From positions 1-64,000 of the forward strand of contig DAIEST010000174.1 of assembly GCA_027346125.1 (NCBI GenBank): 64,000 nt of DNA, written 5' to 3'. The translations under genes and the position numbers were made by a program. This document shows, in pieces, positions 1 to 11,212 of the stretch; the first letter of the stretch is position 1; each line of letters opens with the position of its first letter. The stretch is from Leptospirillum sp. Lineage in GTDB: Bacteria > Nitrospirota > Leptospirillia > Leptospirillales > Leptospirillaceae. A model generated the notes under the pieces. The model had not been told where the DNA came from. It did not search any database and worked only from the letters and a program-made list of their open reading frames with translations.

Positions 1-153
1 GAGGTGACATGGCCCTACGAAGGACCGGTCACCGTCACGTGGGGAGCGGGAGTCGCCCTTCCCGTCTACCAGTCCAACTACCCCCAGACCTATACGCCCA
101 TGGGAACCGTCACCATTTACTATAACGGTCCCTTCGGATACCGTGGGGAATAA
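1..153 (+). CDS. C-terminal end of an unidentified protein (partial)
   Basis: An open frame runs from the left edge to a TAA at 151-153, giving the last 50 residues of a protein. The tail is rich in aromatic residues, Thr and Gly, with alternating beta-strand-like segments such as TVTIYYNGPFGY, which would suit an envelope or secreted beta-rich protein, but no family is recognised. It lies just upstream of the membrane protein that starts at 197 and may be in the same operon. The beginning of the gene is outside the window. Confidence 0.6.
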   Translation, partial: EVTWPYEGPVTVTWGAGVALPVYQSNYPQTYTPMGTVTIYYNGPFGYRGE

Positions 154-196
154 GGAACGGAAGGACCAACCTACCACCCACAACCGGAGGTTTTTC

Positions 197-1246
197 GTGA
201 AATCACGGAGTTTGATCTTCGGACCATTCGTTCTGTCCCTCTTCATTCTCGGGACCCTGGCCCTGTCTGTTCATTATTACCGGGAAACGTTTTTGCCAGG
301 AAAGAACTTTTCTCCCGGGACACCCCGACTCCAGCGCCCGTTCGATCTCCGTGTCCCCCTGTCAGACCTCAAGGGCGTTCGGAACGGAGACGTCGTCCGG
401 ATCGAAGTCGAAAAAATCCGGAACGCCTTTTTCAGTACGGCCTATTACTCCCCCGGATCTTTCGTCCTGAACCTTCCGGTCCAGGTGACCGACTGCGGCG
501 TCTGCGTCCGTATGTCTCTCTGGGACGCGGGAAAATACCGGGTGGAAATCACCGGCCGGAAAACGGGAAAAAGGCTTCAGAGTCTGTCCCTCACGGTGAT
601 CGCCCCCGTTTCTCTTTACCGGAACGACGTGTTTCTGCTGGTGGCCATTCTCGTTCTCTCCTTTTTTTCCGGACGCACGGTCTCGCCCGTCGTCCGGTCG
701 CTGCTGCCGGATCGGCTGTCTTCCGCTCCAGTCCATCGCACCCTGATCATTGCCCTCGTCTGCCTGTCCCTGGGGCTGGCGAGTCTTCCCCCTCGGGAAC
801 ATCCTCCCCTCGACCAGAAACCTTCTTCTCCTGTCCTCCATGAATCCGAAGGCCGGCCCGACCCCACGCCAGCACCCATCGTTCCTCCCGCCGAAAACGG
901 CGGTGGCCTTCTGAAAATCACCCACAACATGGACAGCTGGACGGATTACGGCCGGTCCCTCACCTTCTTCGAAGGGCCCGTGAAGGATCTGGCGGTCGCT
1001 TCCTCTTTCTTCCTTCTTCCGGACGACGGCCGGTATTTCCTGACGTTATGGACTTCCCGAAAAGGGCAGATCCGACGAATCTCCTGGCTCCTGAGAGCCC
1101 GTCCGGTCTCTCCCCTCTTTCCCTGGTCCCTGTTTTCCGGTTTGACGCTCCTTTCGTTCGCCGGCTTTCTGGCAGGCGCCTATCAACCACGTTCCCGCCC
1201 GGACGACAACCCCAGACCCGGATTCCGGATCAAGGAGGCTCGCTAG
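197..1246 (+). CDS. Hypothetical multi-pass membrane protein
   Basis: A protein of 349 residues, function unknown. The GTG at 197 is chosen because GGAGG lies 6 nt before it; an upstream in-frame GTG at 143 overlaps the preceding gene and has no clear ribosome site. A hydrophobic helix near residues 7-27 is followed by a roughly 110-residue beta-rich extracytoplasmic part with a CGVC motif, then membrane helices near residues 145-160 and 183-200, a Pro-rich linker, a second soluble stretch, and a last helix near the C-terminus. Its 3' end overlaps the 3' end of the opposing VOC gene by 4 nt. Confidence 0.6.
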   Translation: MKSRSLIFGPFVLSLFILGTLALSVHYYRETFLPGKNFSPGTPRLQRPFDLRVPLSDLKGVRNGDVVRIEVEKIRNAFFSTAYYSPGSFVLNLPVQVTDCGVCVRMSLWDAGKYRVEITGRKTGKRLQSLSLTVIAPVSLYRNDVFLLVAILVLSFFSGRTVSPVVRSLLPDRLSSAPVHRTLIIALVCLSLGLASLPPREHPPLDQKPSSPVLHESEGRPDPTPAPIVPPAENGGGLLKITHNMDSWTDYGRSLTFFEGPVKDLAVASSFFLLPDDGRYFLTLWTSRKGQIRRISWLLRARPVSPLFPWSLFSGLTLLSFAGFLAGAYQPRSRPDDNPRPGFRIKEAR

Positions 1247-1683
1247 GATTCCTCTCCCGTCACCCGTGTTTCCGGTTCACCCGCTTTTCTTCCGGCGGGA
1301 AGATCGAACGTCGTGATTTCGATCCAGTGGTTGTCGGGATCGAAGAAATAGATCGAAAGGCTGATTCCATGGTCGTCATATGTAAAAGGAATGCCTTTCA
1401 TCCGAATCTCCCGTACTGCTTCGTGAAATCCCTCCAGATCGGTATTGAACGCAACGTGACGGTCGGGAACCCGGTCGATTTCCGGTCCCTCTCCGGGATT
1501 TGGGGAATCGTTCGGAGGGTAAATGAGCGCCACACAGGTTTCACCCGCGCAAAGCATGGCGGGATAGTCTCCCCATTCGCGCTCGTATCGTCTTTCGAGT
1601 CCCAGGATTTCCTCGTACCACCGAATTGACCGTTTCAGGTCCGAAACGGGGATCGCGACATGATCCAGAAACCGGATCTTCAT
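1243..1683 (-). CDS. VOC-superfamily (glyoxalase/bleomycin resistance fold) protein
   Basis: A 146-residue protein. The opening FLDHVAIPVSDLKRSIRWY, the central CVALIY and the end YFFDPDNHWIEI are typical of the vicinal-oxygen-chelate fold: the first His and last Glu are the usual metal ligands and FxDPDG/NHxIE marks the second beta-alpha-beta-beta-beta unit. Members include glyoxalase I, dioxygenases and resistance proteins; the substrate cannot be read from sequence. The ATG at 1683 is preceded by a strong GGAGGTGAC site, so the longer open frame to 1803 is not needed. Confidence 0.8.
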   Translation of the reverse strand: MKIRFLDHVAIPVSDLKRSIRWYEEILGLERRYEREWGDYPAMLCAGETCVALIYPPNDSPNPGEGPEIDRVPDRHVAFNTDLEGFHEAVREIRMKGIPFTYDDHGISLSIYFFDPDNHWIEITTFDLPAGRKAGEPETRVTGEES

Positions 1684-1761
1684 AACTGTCACCTCCTTCC
1701 GGAAAAAACACGATGCCAAAAAGATTCTCCACGAATGCGGATTGTGCTTCGGGGTCCCGGT

Positions 1762-1791
1762 TTGACAATCAGGGAATAGGCCCATTAAAAT
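1762..1791 (+). promoter_or_regulatory. Putative sigma-70 promoter for the CODH beta-like gene
   Basis: A perfect -35 TTGACA (1762-1767) is followed after 18 nt by TAAAAT (1786-1791). It would give a leader of about 140 nt before the GTG at 1936. Seen by eye only; no other promoter of similar quality was noticed in this divergent gap. Confidence 0.5.
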
Positions 1792-1935
1792 GAGAATTCC
1801 CACGGAATTGATTCGATCAGATATTCTTGGCCGTCCCGTTCCGGAAATTTTCCGTTGATCGGCATCTCAAGAGAAAACATCTGGAATATGCCGGCGGAAA
1901 GCCGGATTTCTCATTATAACGAACAAGGAGTGACT

Positions 1936-2517
1936 GTGTCCCAGTATCGTGTTCTTGCCGGTCCCGAAGCCTTCCTCCCGCCAGCCGCTGCCCTGATGGG
2001 TATCACCCTGCCGGATCCGGGCCAGGGTCACATCGAAGGCCGTATCGTCTCCGAAGACGAAGCGATCGAAGCCGCCGCCCTGAAGCTTTCTTCGGCCAAG
2101 GTTCCCACATTCTTCCCCGGTCCCCAGGTCCTTTGGAAGTGGAATGAAAAATCGGCCAAGATGGCCAAGGCCATCAAGAAAGCCTCCGTCGAAGGCGGGA
2201 TCAAGATCATCCCGATGTCCGACTATCGTCCAAAATACCCCAAGATCGACCCGGAAACCGAAATCAATCCCAACCATCCGAATCTCACCATCTGGCACAA
2301 CAGGATTGATGTCTGTCTGTTCGTAGGAGTTCATTGTCATCAGGCCAACCTGGCTCTCAAGATCATTCGGGGCGGTACCTCCTGCTATACCTTGGCGTTC
2401 TGCTCCTTTGCCGGTCATGAAGACGCCAACTTGTCCATCCGGGATACCGGTCCGGAAAAGTTCGAGAAACTGACCGAGTTTCTGATCAAGATGCGGAAAA
2501 ACTCCAAGGGCTTTTGA
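1936..2517 (+). CDS. CO dehydrogenase beta-like protein / fifth subunit of a 2-oxoacid:ferredoxin oxidoreductase
   Basis: A 193-residue soluble protein. The stretches FLPPAAALMGITLPDPGQ, PTFFPGPQVLWKWN and NPNHPNLTIWHNRID, followed by FVGVHCHQANLALKIIR, match from memory a conserved family annotated 'carbon monoxide dehydrogenase beta subunit family', found beside five-subunit pyruvate or 2-oxoglutarate:ferredoxin oxidoreductases of reductive-TCA bacteria (Aquificota, Nitrospirota). Here the catalytic subunits are not adjacent, so the subunit role is inferred. GTG at 1936 is chosen because AAGGAG precedes it by 5 nt. A very regular palindromic terminator follows, so it is probably a single-gene transcript. 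Confidence 0.6.
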   Translation: MSQYRVLAGPEAFLPPAAALMGITLPDPGQGHIEGRIVSEDEAIEAAALKLSSAKVPTFFPGPQVLWKWNEKSAKMAKAIKKASVEGGIKIIPMSDYRPKYPKIDPETEINPNHPNLTIWHNRIDVCLFVGVHCHQANLALKIIRGGTSCYTLAFCSFAGHEDANLSIRDTGPEKFEKLTEFLIKMRKNSKGF

Positions 2518-2543
2518 TTGTTTAAAGTTTGGAGAGGTGGTTG

Positions 2544-2579
2544 CATGAAAAAACCCGCTATGTGGCGGGTTTTTTCATG
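2544..2579. terminator. Bidirectional intrinsic terminator with a perfect 15-bp stem
   Basis: CATGAAAAAACCCGC (2544-2558) is exactly complementary to GCGGGTTTTTTCATG (2565-2579) with a 6-nt loop. The GC-rich core followed by T6, and preceded by A6, makes it a Rho-independent terminator readable from both sides. Confidence 0.9.
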
Positions 2580-2598
2580 ATCAAAGGCGGTGGTTCCT

Positions 2599-3084
2599 GT
2601 GTACGTCGAACAAAAATGGAAAATCAACCGGGAAAAAAACGAACACGCCAGGACATGTCCAGGTCTTGTATCCCCTGATCAGGCAAAGGGAAAAATCCTG
2701 CAGGAAACACTTTCTCTTACGCTGCCCGATCAATCCCGCCTGACAATCCTCCTGTTCGAACACGGACTGTTTTCCGTCGTCGGAGATATGTCTTTGCAAC
2801 CCGCGCAACTTCTCCCGGTTCTGGAGAGCGTCCGCCAAAAGATCGAACCCCTGTTTCCGGACTTCTACCGAAGACTGGACCAGCTGGCCGAAGACGACCG
2901 GAGAATACAGGTGCTGGCACGGATGGAGAACATCCTCGGGGCGATCCGGAACAACGCTTCATCACATCCGGAACTGCTGGCATCAGTCAAGGCTCTGGTC
3001 GAAGAACTGGAATCCGGCGAAATTTCGCCGGGTTGCGGTGTCCCGGAAGATCAGGGCTTCCCGAAAAATCGGGAGACGAGGTAG
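2599..3084 (+). CDS. Hypothetical protein
   Basis: A 161-residue protein not recognised. It has no membrane segments. The middle is mixed beta (LTLPDQSRLTILLF), and the second half is helical and charged (QLAEDDRRIQVLARMENIL), suggesting a coiled-coil or helical bundle. GTG at 2599 is preferred because AGGCGG lies about 8 nt upstream; GTG at 2590 is the alternative. Its last 34 nt overlap the end of the opposing DUF2905 gene. Confidence 0.5.
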   Translation: MYVEQKWKINREKNEHARTCPGLVSPDQAKGKILQETLSLTLPDQSRLTILLFEHGLFSVVGDMSLQPAQLLPVLESVRQKIEPLFPDFYRRLDQLAEDDRRIQVLARMENILGAIRNNASSHPELLASVKALVEELESGEISPGCGVPEDQGFPKNRETR

Positions 3085-3287
3085 AACAAAAGCGACAGAA
3101 GAACGCTCAGGAGGAGACCTGTCATAAGAGGGAAATAGAATCTGAACCCCGGACGCTCCACGACGATATCCCCGGGAAGATGCCCCAGAACAGAAAAAAT
3201 CCCCCGCCCCGCTCCCTTCTCCACGAAAAAGAATATCCCTGCCAACAGAAAACAGACGATCCCCAGAACGAAAAACAGGCGCGACAT
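3051..3287 (-). CDS. DUF2905-family small membrane protein
   Basis: A 78-residue protein with two membrane helices (near residues 3-20 and 49-70) separated by a hydrophilic segment containing LGHLPGDIVVERPGFRFYFP. That GDI-x-x-x-R/K-x-G-x-x-x-YFP signature is characteristic of DUF2905, a conserved inner-membrane family of unknown function. The ATG at 3287 shares one base with the nadA stop (TGATG), so it is translationally coupled to nadA. Confidence 0.8.
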   Translation of the reverse strand: MSRLFFVLGIVCFLLAGIFFFVEKGAGRGIFSVLGHLPGDIVVERPGFRFYFPLMTGLLLSVLLSLLFYLVSRFFGKP

Positions 3288-4237
3288 CAAGACATCTCGA
3301 TCATCCGGTCCAAGGCTTTCCTGGCGTTGTGAAGGATCGTTTCCGGCAATTCGATTTCCGGTGCCATATCTTCGAGAGCCCACAGGATTTTTTCAAGCGA
3401 ATTGACTTTCATGTTGGCACAGTCGCAGGACGTGCAGGCCGGAATGAACTCCTTGTCAGGATTTTCCTTCTGAAGACGGTAAATCATACCAAGCTCTGTT
3501 CCCACAACAACCTTCCGGGCAGGGTTCTCCCGAACAGCGGTCGCCATGCGGCTGGTGCTCGACACGACATCGGCTTTTCTTGCAACCTCCGGCTGACATT
3601 CCGGATGAGCGATGACAAAAGCTTCCGGATGCTCTTCCCGGGCCCGATCGATATCTGTGGCCATGATCCGCATGTGCGTCGGACAAAACCCTTCAAAGAG
3701 CACGAGCTTTCGGCCGGTTGCGCGCTGGACAAAATCTCCGAGAAACTGATCCGGGATAAAAATGACCGGTTTATCCTCCGGGATCGAGGAAACAATCCGG
3801 ACAGCGTTTGCCGACGTGCAGCATATGTCGCTTTTCGCCTTGACCGAAGCCGGAGAGTTGACATAAGTCACGACGACCGCACCGGGGTTTTCCCGACGGA
3901 GTCGGTCGACCTCTTCCGGCGTGATCATGTCGGACATTGGACAACCGGCTTTCAGGTCCGGAACGAGCACTTTTCGGGAAGGGTTCAGGATCTTGGCCGT
4001 TTCCGCCATGAAATGAACGCCGCAGAAAACAATGACGTCGGCCTCCGTGGAAGCGGCGTAACGGGCCAGCTCCAGGGAGTCTCCAATCAGATCCGCCACA
4101 TCCTGAACTTCTCCGATCTGATAGTTATGCGCCAGAATAATCGCGTGATGTCTTTCCTTCAAAAGCCGGATTCGTTCGACAAGCCCCGAGAGTTCAGGGT
4201 CGGTATCCGTCCGGACCAAAGCTTCGTAAGTCTTCAT
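3287..4237 (-). CDS. nadA: Quinolinate synthase A
   Basis: A 316-residue cytosolic [4Fe-4S] enzyme that condenses iminoaspartate with dihydroxyacetone phosphate to quinolinate in de novo NAD synthesis. The N-terminal AIILAHNYQ with GDSLELAR, the AGCPMSDMI loop and the TVVGTE-type VVVGTELGMIYRL stretch are diagnostic. The expected cluster cysteines fit C99 (AGC), C185 (GFCPTH) and C271 or C273 (SCDCANMK). ATG at 4237 is chosen because GGAGG lies 8 nt upstream; longer frames reach back to 4258. It follows asd closely and is coupled to the DUF2905 gene. No nadB or nadC is visible nearby. Confidence 0.95.
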   Translation of the reverse strand: MKTYEALVRTDTDPELSGLVERIRLLKERHHAIILAHNYQIGEVQDVADLIGDSLELARYAASTEADVIVFCGVHFMAETAKILNPSRKVLVPDLKAGCPMSDMITPEEVDRLRRENPGAVVVTYVNSPASVKAKSDICCTSANAVRIVSSIPEDKPVIFIPDQFLGDFVQRATGRKLVLFEGFCPTHMRIMATDIDRAREEHPEAFVIAHPECQPEVARKADVVSSTSRMATAVRENPARKVVVGTELGMIYRLQKENPDKEFIPACTSCDCANMKVNSLEKILWALEDMAPEIELPETILHNARKALDRMIEMS

Positions 4238-4254
4238 GGTTGAAGCCTCCATGG

Positions 4255-5295
4255 TCAAGCTTCCCCGGAAACGACCCGCTCGGCGATTTGCACGGCGTTG
4301 AGAGCCGCTCCCTTTCGCAGGTTGTCTCCCACGATCCAGAGGTTCAGACCATGTTCGACAGAATCGTCCTGGCGGATCCGCCCGACAAAAACGTCGTCCT
4401 GGCCAGCCACTTCCCGTGGAACGGGATACAGTTTTCGGGAGGGATCATCAAAGACCCGGACGCCTGGCGCCTTGGCCAGGATCGCACGTGCCTCGTCAGG
4501 AGAAAGAGGCCGCTCGAATTCGATGGATACGGCTTCCGAGTGCCCGATGAGAACAGGGACCCTTACGGTGGTCGCACTAACCCGCAGGTCACTGATTCCC
4601 AAAATCTTCCGGCTCTCCATCTTCATCTTTTCCTCTTCCTTGGTTGAACCGTCCGGAAGAAACCTGTCGATCTGGGGAAGAACGTTAAAAGCAATCTGAT
4701 AAGGAGCGTACACCTCCGGCTGAATGTCATCGACTCGTCCGTTCAGGAGGAGAGCGATCTGACCGGACAGTTCGTCCATGGCTTTTTTCCCGGTCCCCGA
4801 AACCGACTGATAGGTCGATACAACGATCCGTCGAACACCCGCACGGTCGATCAGCGGCTTCAAGGCGACGACCATCTGAATGGTGGCGCAGTTGGGATTT
4901 GCTACCAGGGCCGGTCCCAATGTTTTCGGCAGGGCCTCGGGATTGACCTCGGGAACGACAAGAGGAACCTGAGGGACCATCCGGAACGCCGAACTGTTGT
5001 CGATGACCAGGGTACCCTGCCGGACAAACTCGGGGGAGAGAGCCTCGCTGACGTCGCTTCCTGCGGAAAAAAGGGCGATATCGATATCTTTCGCATCGCG
5101 GGGATTCTTCATCGAACGGACGACAACGGATTCTCCCTTGAACGAGACTCTTTCACCGGCCGATCGTTCCGATGAGAAGAGATGGAGAGAAGACACGGGA
5201 AAATTCCGCTCTTCCAAGATGGATACCATTTCCCGACCGACCGCTCCGGTAGCACCGACGACGGCTACCCTGTATCCGATTTCCTGATTCGACAT
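4255..5295 (-). CDS. asd: Aspartate-semialdehyde dehydrogenase
   Basis: A 346-residue NADPH-dependent enzyme that reduces aspartyl phosphate to aspartate semialdehyde, the branch point to Lys/diaminopimelate, Thr, Met and Ile. Visible motifs are the nucleotide-binding GATGAVG (residues 14-20), the catalytic Cys136 in NPNCATI, the SYQ-type TYQSVSGTG segment, and the substrate-binding Arg245 and catalytic His252 (VRVPVLIGHSEAV). ATG at 5295 has AAAGG 7-9 nt upstream; ATG at 5304 would sit too close to it. It lies 19 nt after leuB, in one leftward operon. Confidence 0.95.
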   Translation of the reverse strand: MSNQEIGYRVAVVGATGAVGREMVSILEERNFPVSSLHLFSSERSAGERVSFKGESVVVRSMKNPRDAKDIDIALFSAGSDVSEALSPEFVRQGTLVIDNSSAFRMVPQVPLVVPEVNPEALPKTLGPALVANPNCATIQMVVALKPLIDRAGVRRIVVSTYQSVSGTGKKAMDELSGQIALLLNGRVDDIQPEVYAPYQIAFNVLPQIDRFLPDGSTKEEEKMKMESRKILGISDLRVSATTVRVPVLIGHSEAVSIEFERPLSPDEARAILAKAPGVRVFDDPSRKLYPVPREVAGQDDVFVGRIRQDDSVEHGLNLWIVGDNLRKGAALNAVQIAERVVSGEA

Positions 5296-5314
5296 TTCAT
5301 ACATCCTTTACTCT

Positions 5315-6421
5315 TTACTTTTTCTCCAGCACTTTTTTGAACTCCGCGAACACGTGATCTCCCATTTCCCGGGTTCCCACGATCTTTTTCGTCCCGTCTC
5401 CCTGGATGTCCGTTGTCCGAAGTCCCTCTTTCAGGACGTTTCGGACAGCCGTCTCGAGAAGACCGGCCAGATCATCCCGATCCAGCGAGTAGCGGAGAAG
5501 AAGAGCCAGCGAAAGAATCATGGCAAGAGGATTGGCGATGTCCTTGCCGGCGATATCCGGAGCGCTGCCGTGAATGGGTTCGTACAGGCCCGTCTTCCCC
5601 CCGATGGAAGCGGAGGCAAGCATGCCGATCGACCCGGTCAGCTGGGCTGCCTCGTCGGAAAGGATGTCGCCGAAAAGATTGCCGGTGACAAGAACGTCAA
5701 ACTGCCGGGGATTCCGGACCAGCTGCATCGCGGCGTTATCCACATACATATGCGATAGTTCGACATCCGGATATTCCTTGTGAATCGCATTGGCAACCTC
5801 TCTCCAGAGGACGGAAGACTCGAGAACGTTGGCCTTGTCCACCGATGTGACCTTTTTCCGTCGTTTTCGCGCAAGGTCAAAAGCCACTCTCATGATCCGT
5901 GCAATCTCCGGTTCGGAATAGGATTCCGTGTTGAACCCCCGGCGAACCCCGTCTTCCGTGACGATACCGCGGGGTTTTCCAAAATAGATCCCTCCGGTCA
6001 GTTCGCGTACCACCATAAGATCGAGATCGGAAATGACTTCCGGCTTGAGGGTCGACGCTCCGGCGAGCTCCGGAAACAGACGGGCCGGGCGGAGATTCGC
6101 AAACGCCCCAAGATGTTCCCGTATTCCGAGCAACGCACGCTCCGGCCTTTTTTCATAGGGAAGGGTATCGTATTTCGGCCCTCCCACCGCTCCGAGAAGG
6201 ACGGCATCAGATCGATCCGCTTTTTCGACCGTGTCGGCGGGCAAAGGGAGGCCGGTGCGGTCAGTGGCGATTCCGCCGATCAGACCTTCTTCCCACTCCA
6301 GAGACACCACCCCCCATCCGACGAGATGCTCCAGAATTCTCATGACGGGACCGAAGACTTCCGGACCGATTCCATCCCCGGGAAGGAGAAGGATTTTTCT
6401 CTTTCGTTCTGCGTTTTTCAT
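5315..6421 (-). CDS. leuB: 3-isopropylmalate dehydrogenase
   Basis: A 368-residue enzyme that oxidatively decarboxylates 3-isopropylmalate in leucine synthesis. GDGIGPEV at the start, the [10 protein letters not shown] loop, the [14 protein letters not shown] segment and the C-terminal [19 protein letters not shown] are specific to the LeuB branch of the beta-decarboxylating dehydrogenases; the Mg-binding aspartates lie in [11 protein letters not shown]. The ATG at 6421 has GAAAGGG upstream, leaving a 25-nt gap from leuA. leuC and leuD are not in the window. Confidence 0.95.
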   Translation of the reverse strand: MKNAERKRKILLLPGDGIGPEVFGPVMRILEHLVGWGVVSLEWEEGLIGGIATDRTGLPLPADTVEKADRSDAVLLGAVGGPKYDTLPYEKRPERALLGIREHLGAFANLRPARLFPELAGASTLKPEVISDLDLMVVRELTGGIYFGKPRGIVTEDGVRRGFNTESYSEPEIARIMRVAFDLARKRRKKVTSVDKANVLESSVLWREVANAIHKEYPDVELSHMYVDNAAMQLVRNPRQFDVLVTGNLFGDILSDEAAQLTGSIGMLASASIGGKTGLYEPIHGSAPDIAGKDIANPLAMILSLALLLRYSLDRDDLAGLLETAVRNVLKEGLRTTDIQGDGTKKIVGTREMGDHVFAEFKKVLEKK

Positions 6422-6446
6422 CCGTGCCCTTTCAAGTCGGAGTCCC

Positions 6447-8045
6447 TCAGGATGTTTCCTGGATTTCCGTTTTTTCACTGTCAAAAGAGGAGATGGAAGA
6501 CAATCGTCCCGCTTTCGTCTTCTTCCGTTCGAGCCGGTTCAACGCCGCCAGATAGGCTTTGGCCGAAGCCACCAAAATATCGGTATCCGCTCCCTGACCG
6601 ATCGACAAAAGCCCGTTGCCGTCGATCCGGACCGTCACCTCACCCAAAGCGTCTGTGCCGCCGGTGATCGCCTTGACCGAATAAGAAACCAGTCGCGCAT
6701 CCGTTCCCGTCATTTTGGAAACGGTCCGATATATGGCGTCGACCGGACCGTCACCCAATCCTGCCATCCGGTGTTCGACTCCGTCCCGCTCGAGAACAAC
6801 CGTTGCCGTCGGAGGGATCTCCGTTCCCCCGCTCACATGGAGCCGCTTCAGAACGAACCGATCCTGACTCTGGGATCCTTCCTCCGTCAGCAACACCTCC
6901 AGATCCTCTTCGTACAATTCCTTTTTCTGGTCTGCGAGTTTTTTGAAACGGGAAAAAACCCTCTCGAGTTCTTCGGGGCTGAGGGAATACCCCATCGCTT
7001 TCAGACGATCGTTCAACGCGTGTCTTCCGGAATGTTTTCCGAGAACAAGACGTCCTCCCAAGACCCCCACCTGTTCGGGGACCAGAATTTCGTAGGTATC
7101 CTTGGCTTTCAAAAGACCGTCCTGATGAATGCCCGATTCGTGTGCGAAAGCGTTCTCTCCGACAATCGCCTTATTGGGCTGGACAATCATGCCGGTTACC
7201 GATGAAATCAGCCGACTGGTCCGGAAAATCTCTTCGGACCGTATCCGTGTCTCCAGATTGAACCACGGCTTCCGGACCCGAAGTGCCATCACGATTTCTT
7301 CCAGCGCGGCATTGCCGGCACGTTCTCCGATTCCGTTCACCGTACACTCCACCTGACGGGCACCAGCCTCCAGGGCGGCAAGCGAGTTGGCGACGGAAAG
7401 TCCAAGATCGTCGTGGCAATGACACGAGAAAACAATGTTCTTCGCTCCAGGAATCGTGTCGATCAAAAAGCGGAAAAGATCTTTGACAGCATCCGGAACG
7501 GCGTATCCAACCGTATCCGGAATATTGATTGTTGTGGCACCGGCTTCGATCGCCGTCCGGACAGCCCGGGCAAGAAAAGTCCGGTCGCTCCGGAACGCGT
7601 CTTCCGCGGAAAACTCGACATCTCTTACATTCTTTCTGGCGAGGGTTACAGCGCGATCAATGGTCAGAAGAACTTCTTCCGGTCCCATTCGAAGCTTCTT
7701 GTCCATGTGGACGGGACTGGTCGCAATGAAGGTATGAATTCGGGGAAGACAGGCGTTTTTTACCGAACGCGCCGCTTCCAGAATGTCTTTGTCTGTCGCT
7801 CGGGCAAGGGCACAAATAACCGGAGGATCTGACAAGTTTCCGACCTCTGCAGCAATCTGTGACACAGCTTCGAAGTCGTCCGGAGAAGCGACCGGAAACC
7901 CAGCCTCTATCACATCAACGTTCAAGCGAGCCAGTTGTCGGGCAACCTGCAGTTTTTCTTCTCTCTGCATGGATGCTCCGGGACTTTGCTCTCCGTCTCT
8001 GAGCGTTGTATCGAAAATTTTCACCATGCTGTTCTCTCCAGCCAT
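6447..8045 (-). CDS. leuA: 2-isopropylmalate synthase
   Basis: A 532-residue enzyme that condenses 2-ketoisovalerate with acetyl-CoA, the committed step of leucine synthesis. [13 protein letters not shown] near the N-terminus is the HMGL-like catalytic signature, followed by NIPDTVGY, the metal-binding CHCHDDLG, and [10 protein letters not shown]. The linker contains [11 protein letters not shown] and HSGRHAL, and the last roughly 130 residues form the LeuA allosteric (leucine feedback) domain, so it is the full-length regulated form rather than a homocitrate synthase fragment. AGGAGATC lies 7 nt before the ATG. Confidence 0.95.
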   Translation of the reverse strand: MAGENSMVKIFDTTLRDGEQSPGASMQREEKLQVARQLARLNVDVIEAGFPVASPDDFEAVSQIAAEVGNLSDPPVICALARATDKDILEAARSVKNACLPRIHTFIATSPVHMDKKLRMGPEEVLLTIDRAVTLARKNVRDVEFSAEDAFRSDRTFLARAVRTAIEAGATTINIPDTVGYAVPDAVKDLFRFLIDTIPGAKNIVFSCHCHDDLGLSVANSLAALEAGARQVECTVNGIGERAGNAALEEIVMALRVRKPWFNLETRIRSEEIFRTSRLISSVTGMIVQPNKAIVGENAFAHESGIHQDGLLKAKDTYEILVPEQVGVLGGRLVLGKHSGRHALNDRLKAMGYSLSPEELERVFSRFKKLADQKKELYEEDLEVLLTEEGSQSQDRFVLKRLHVSGGTEIPPTATVVLERDGVEHRMAGLGDGPVDAIYRTVSKMTGTDARLVSYSVKAITGGTDALGEVTVRIDGNGLLSIGQGADTDILVASAKAYLAALNRLERKKTKAGRLSSISSFDSEKTEIQETS

Positions 8046-8093
8046 TTTGATCTCCTATGCAATCCGGATTGAATTCCCTCAGGAAAATCCGGA

Positions 8094-8930
8094 TCAGGGC
8101 TTACGTCTGTTCAACCCTTTCAGATGCGAAAGACGAGAAGAAGAAAAATCTCTCGTCGACGGTTCCGGATCCAGCGTCTGGGGTTTTTTGACAATAAACC
8201 GGAAAAGAAGAAACTCGGCAGGACCGGACAGGGTATAGAGAAAAATACCGACGAAGAGGGCCTGGCGGGGGTAGAGGACAAAAAGCAGCGCAACCAAAAG
8301 AACGGAAACGAACGTGTGGAGAGGCCTTTTCAAAAAACGAATTTCCTTGAAACTCTTGTAGAGGACTGGACTCACCATCAGAATCGCAACAAAATAGGTC
8401 GATGCTAGGAAAAAACCGCTCGAAAGTGGAAAAATAATTGAAATCGGGCTGTTTTTGGCCAACTCCGATGAAACGAGAAATAAGGCACCGGCCGGAATCG
8501 GAAGACCCACAAAATAACGGCTTGAAACCTTGGTTGTGATGACATTGAAACGTGCGAGGCGCAGTGCGCCGCAAACCGCGAACAGAAAAGCCGCCAGAAG
8601 GCCAAGCCTATGGTACGAAGAAAGATCGGAGTTGAAAACCAGAAATGCGGGTGCAACACCGAAGGAAATCAGGTCGGCAAGACTGTCATATTCGACCCCG
8701 AACTGGCTTGTTGCGCGGGCCAGACGTGCGACCTTTCCGTCGAGATTGTCGAAGATCGAAGCGATCAGAATCGAATAGGCGGCTTTCAGAAAATCATGAT
8801 GAAAGCTCTGTACGATCGCAAGAAAACCGAAAAAGAGGTTTCCCGTCGTAAACAGATTGGGGAGAATATAAATTCCGCGTGATCGGGGGATCGTCCCGTC
8901 AGACGGACTGTTCTGATGGTAGTGTTCCAA
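8094..8930 (-). CDS. pssA: CDP-diacylglycerol--serine O-phosphatidyltransferase
   Basis: A 278-residue membrane enzyme that makes phosphatidylserine. DNLDGKVARLARATSQFGVE with the following YDSLAD is the CDP-alcohol phosphotransferase motif (DGxxAR...GxxxDxxxD). About six to eight hydrophobic helices follow. The start is read as TTG at 8930, with GGAGAG about 7-8 nt upstream; no closer Met is available. The start lies inside the psd gene, a 32-nt overlap, so the two successive steps of phosphatidylethanolamine synthesis are coupled. Confidence 0.93.
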   Translation of the reverse strand: MEHYHQNSPSDGTIPRSRGIYILPNLFTTGNLFFGFLAIVQSFHHDFLKAAYSILIASIFDNLDGKVARLARATSQFGVEYDSLADLISFGVAPAFLVFNSDLSSYHRLGLLAAFLFAVCGALRLARFNVITTKVSSRYFVGLPIPAGALFLVSSELAKNSPISIIFPLSSGFFLASTYFVAILMVSPVLYKSFKEIRFLKRPLHTFVSVLLVALLFVLYPRQALFVGIFLYTLSGPAEFLLFRFIVKKPQTLDPEPSTRDFSSSRLSHLKGLNRRKP

Positions 8931-9552
8931 GGATCGACTCTCCTCCCTTTACCCGCTGTCCCATTCCGACCGACAGAATTGTCTTTTCCGGAAGGTCCAG
9001 ATCCACTCGGGATCCGAACCGGATCAGGCCAAAAGTGGTTCCCGCGGGTAACCGGTCGGAGATTTCCGCGTAACAGACAATACGACGGGCGATCAGGCCC
9101 GCGACCTGGGTCATTGAGATTTCCTGACCATCTTCCGTTTGAAGAAGAAGGGTGTTTCTCTCGTTATATTCGGACGCCTTGTCCAAGTCCGCATTCAAAA
9201 ATTTCCCGGGAACATACGTGATGTTCCGGACGACAGAAGTCACCGGAATCCGGTTTACGTGAACATCGAATACATTCATGAAGATCGCGACCTTCCATCG
9301 TCCCGTTTGGGGATCCTTCTGCATTTTGACAATTTTTCCGTCGGCAGGAGAGACGATGTTTCCTTTGCCGTCCGGAACCTTTCTGTCCGGATTTCGGAAA
9401 AAATTGAGCACAAACAGGGGGATCAAGCCAGCGATCAAACCCGCCGTCCCCAAAAAATACAGGCAAACGAGAAAGATTCCCAACGCCAGTCCGACGAACG
9501 GAATTCCTTCCCGAACGACAGGAGTCTTGAAATGATTTTCAGAAATCCGCAT
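8899..9552 (-). CDS. psd: Phosphatidylserine decarboxylase proenzyme
   Basis: A 217-residue protein of the short, archaeal/bacterial PSD-A type. Two membrane helices near residues 15-50 precede NPDRKVPDGKGNIVSPADGKI, and MNVFDVHVNRIPVTG-like sequence carries the conserved His. RFGSRVDLDLP contains the Gly-Ser autocleavage site that generates the pyruvoyl cofactor. It converts phosphatidylserine to phosphatidylethanolamine at the inner membrane. No strong ribosome site is seen before its ATG, which starts 13 nt after ilvC ends. Confidence 0.93.
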   Translation of the reverse strand: MRISENHFKTPVVREGIPFVGLALGIFLVCLYFLGTAGLIAGLIPLFVLNFFRNPDRKVPDGKGNIVSPADGKIVKMQKDPQTGRWKVAIFMNVFDVHVNRIPVTSVVRNITYVPGKFLNADLDKASEYNERNTLLLQTEDGQEISMTQVAGLIARRIVCYAEISDRLPAGTTFGLIRFGSRVDLDLPEKTILSVGMGQRVKGGESILGTLPSEQSV

Positions 9553-9564
9553 TGTCGGCAGAAA

Positions 9565-11208
<1,644 letters not shown>

Positions 11209-11212
<4 letters not shown>

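Noticed and set aside
1048..1629. Long rightward frame opposite the VOC gene
   Set aside because: It is a shadow of the VOC coding sequence and of the membrane-protein gene end; no ribosome site and no protein-like pattern.
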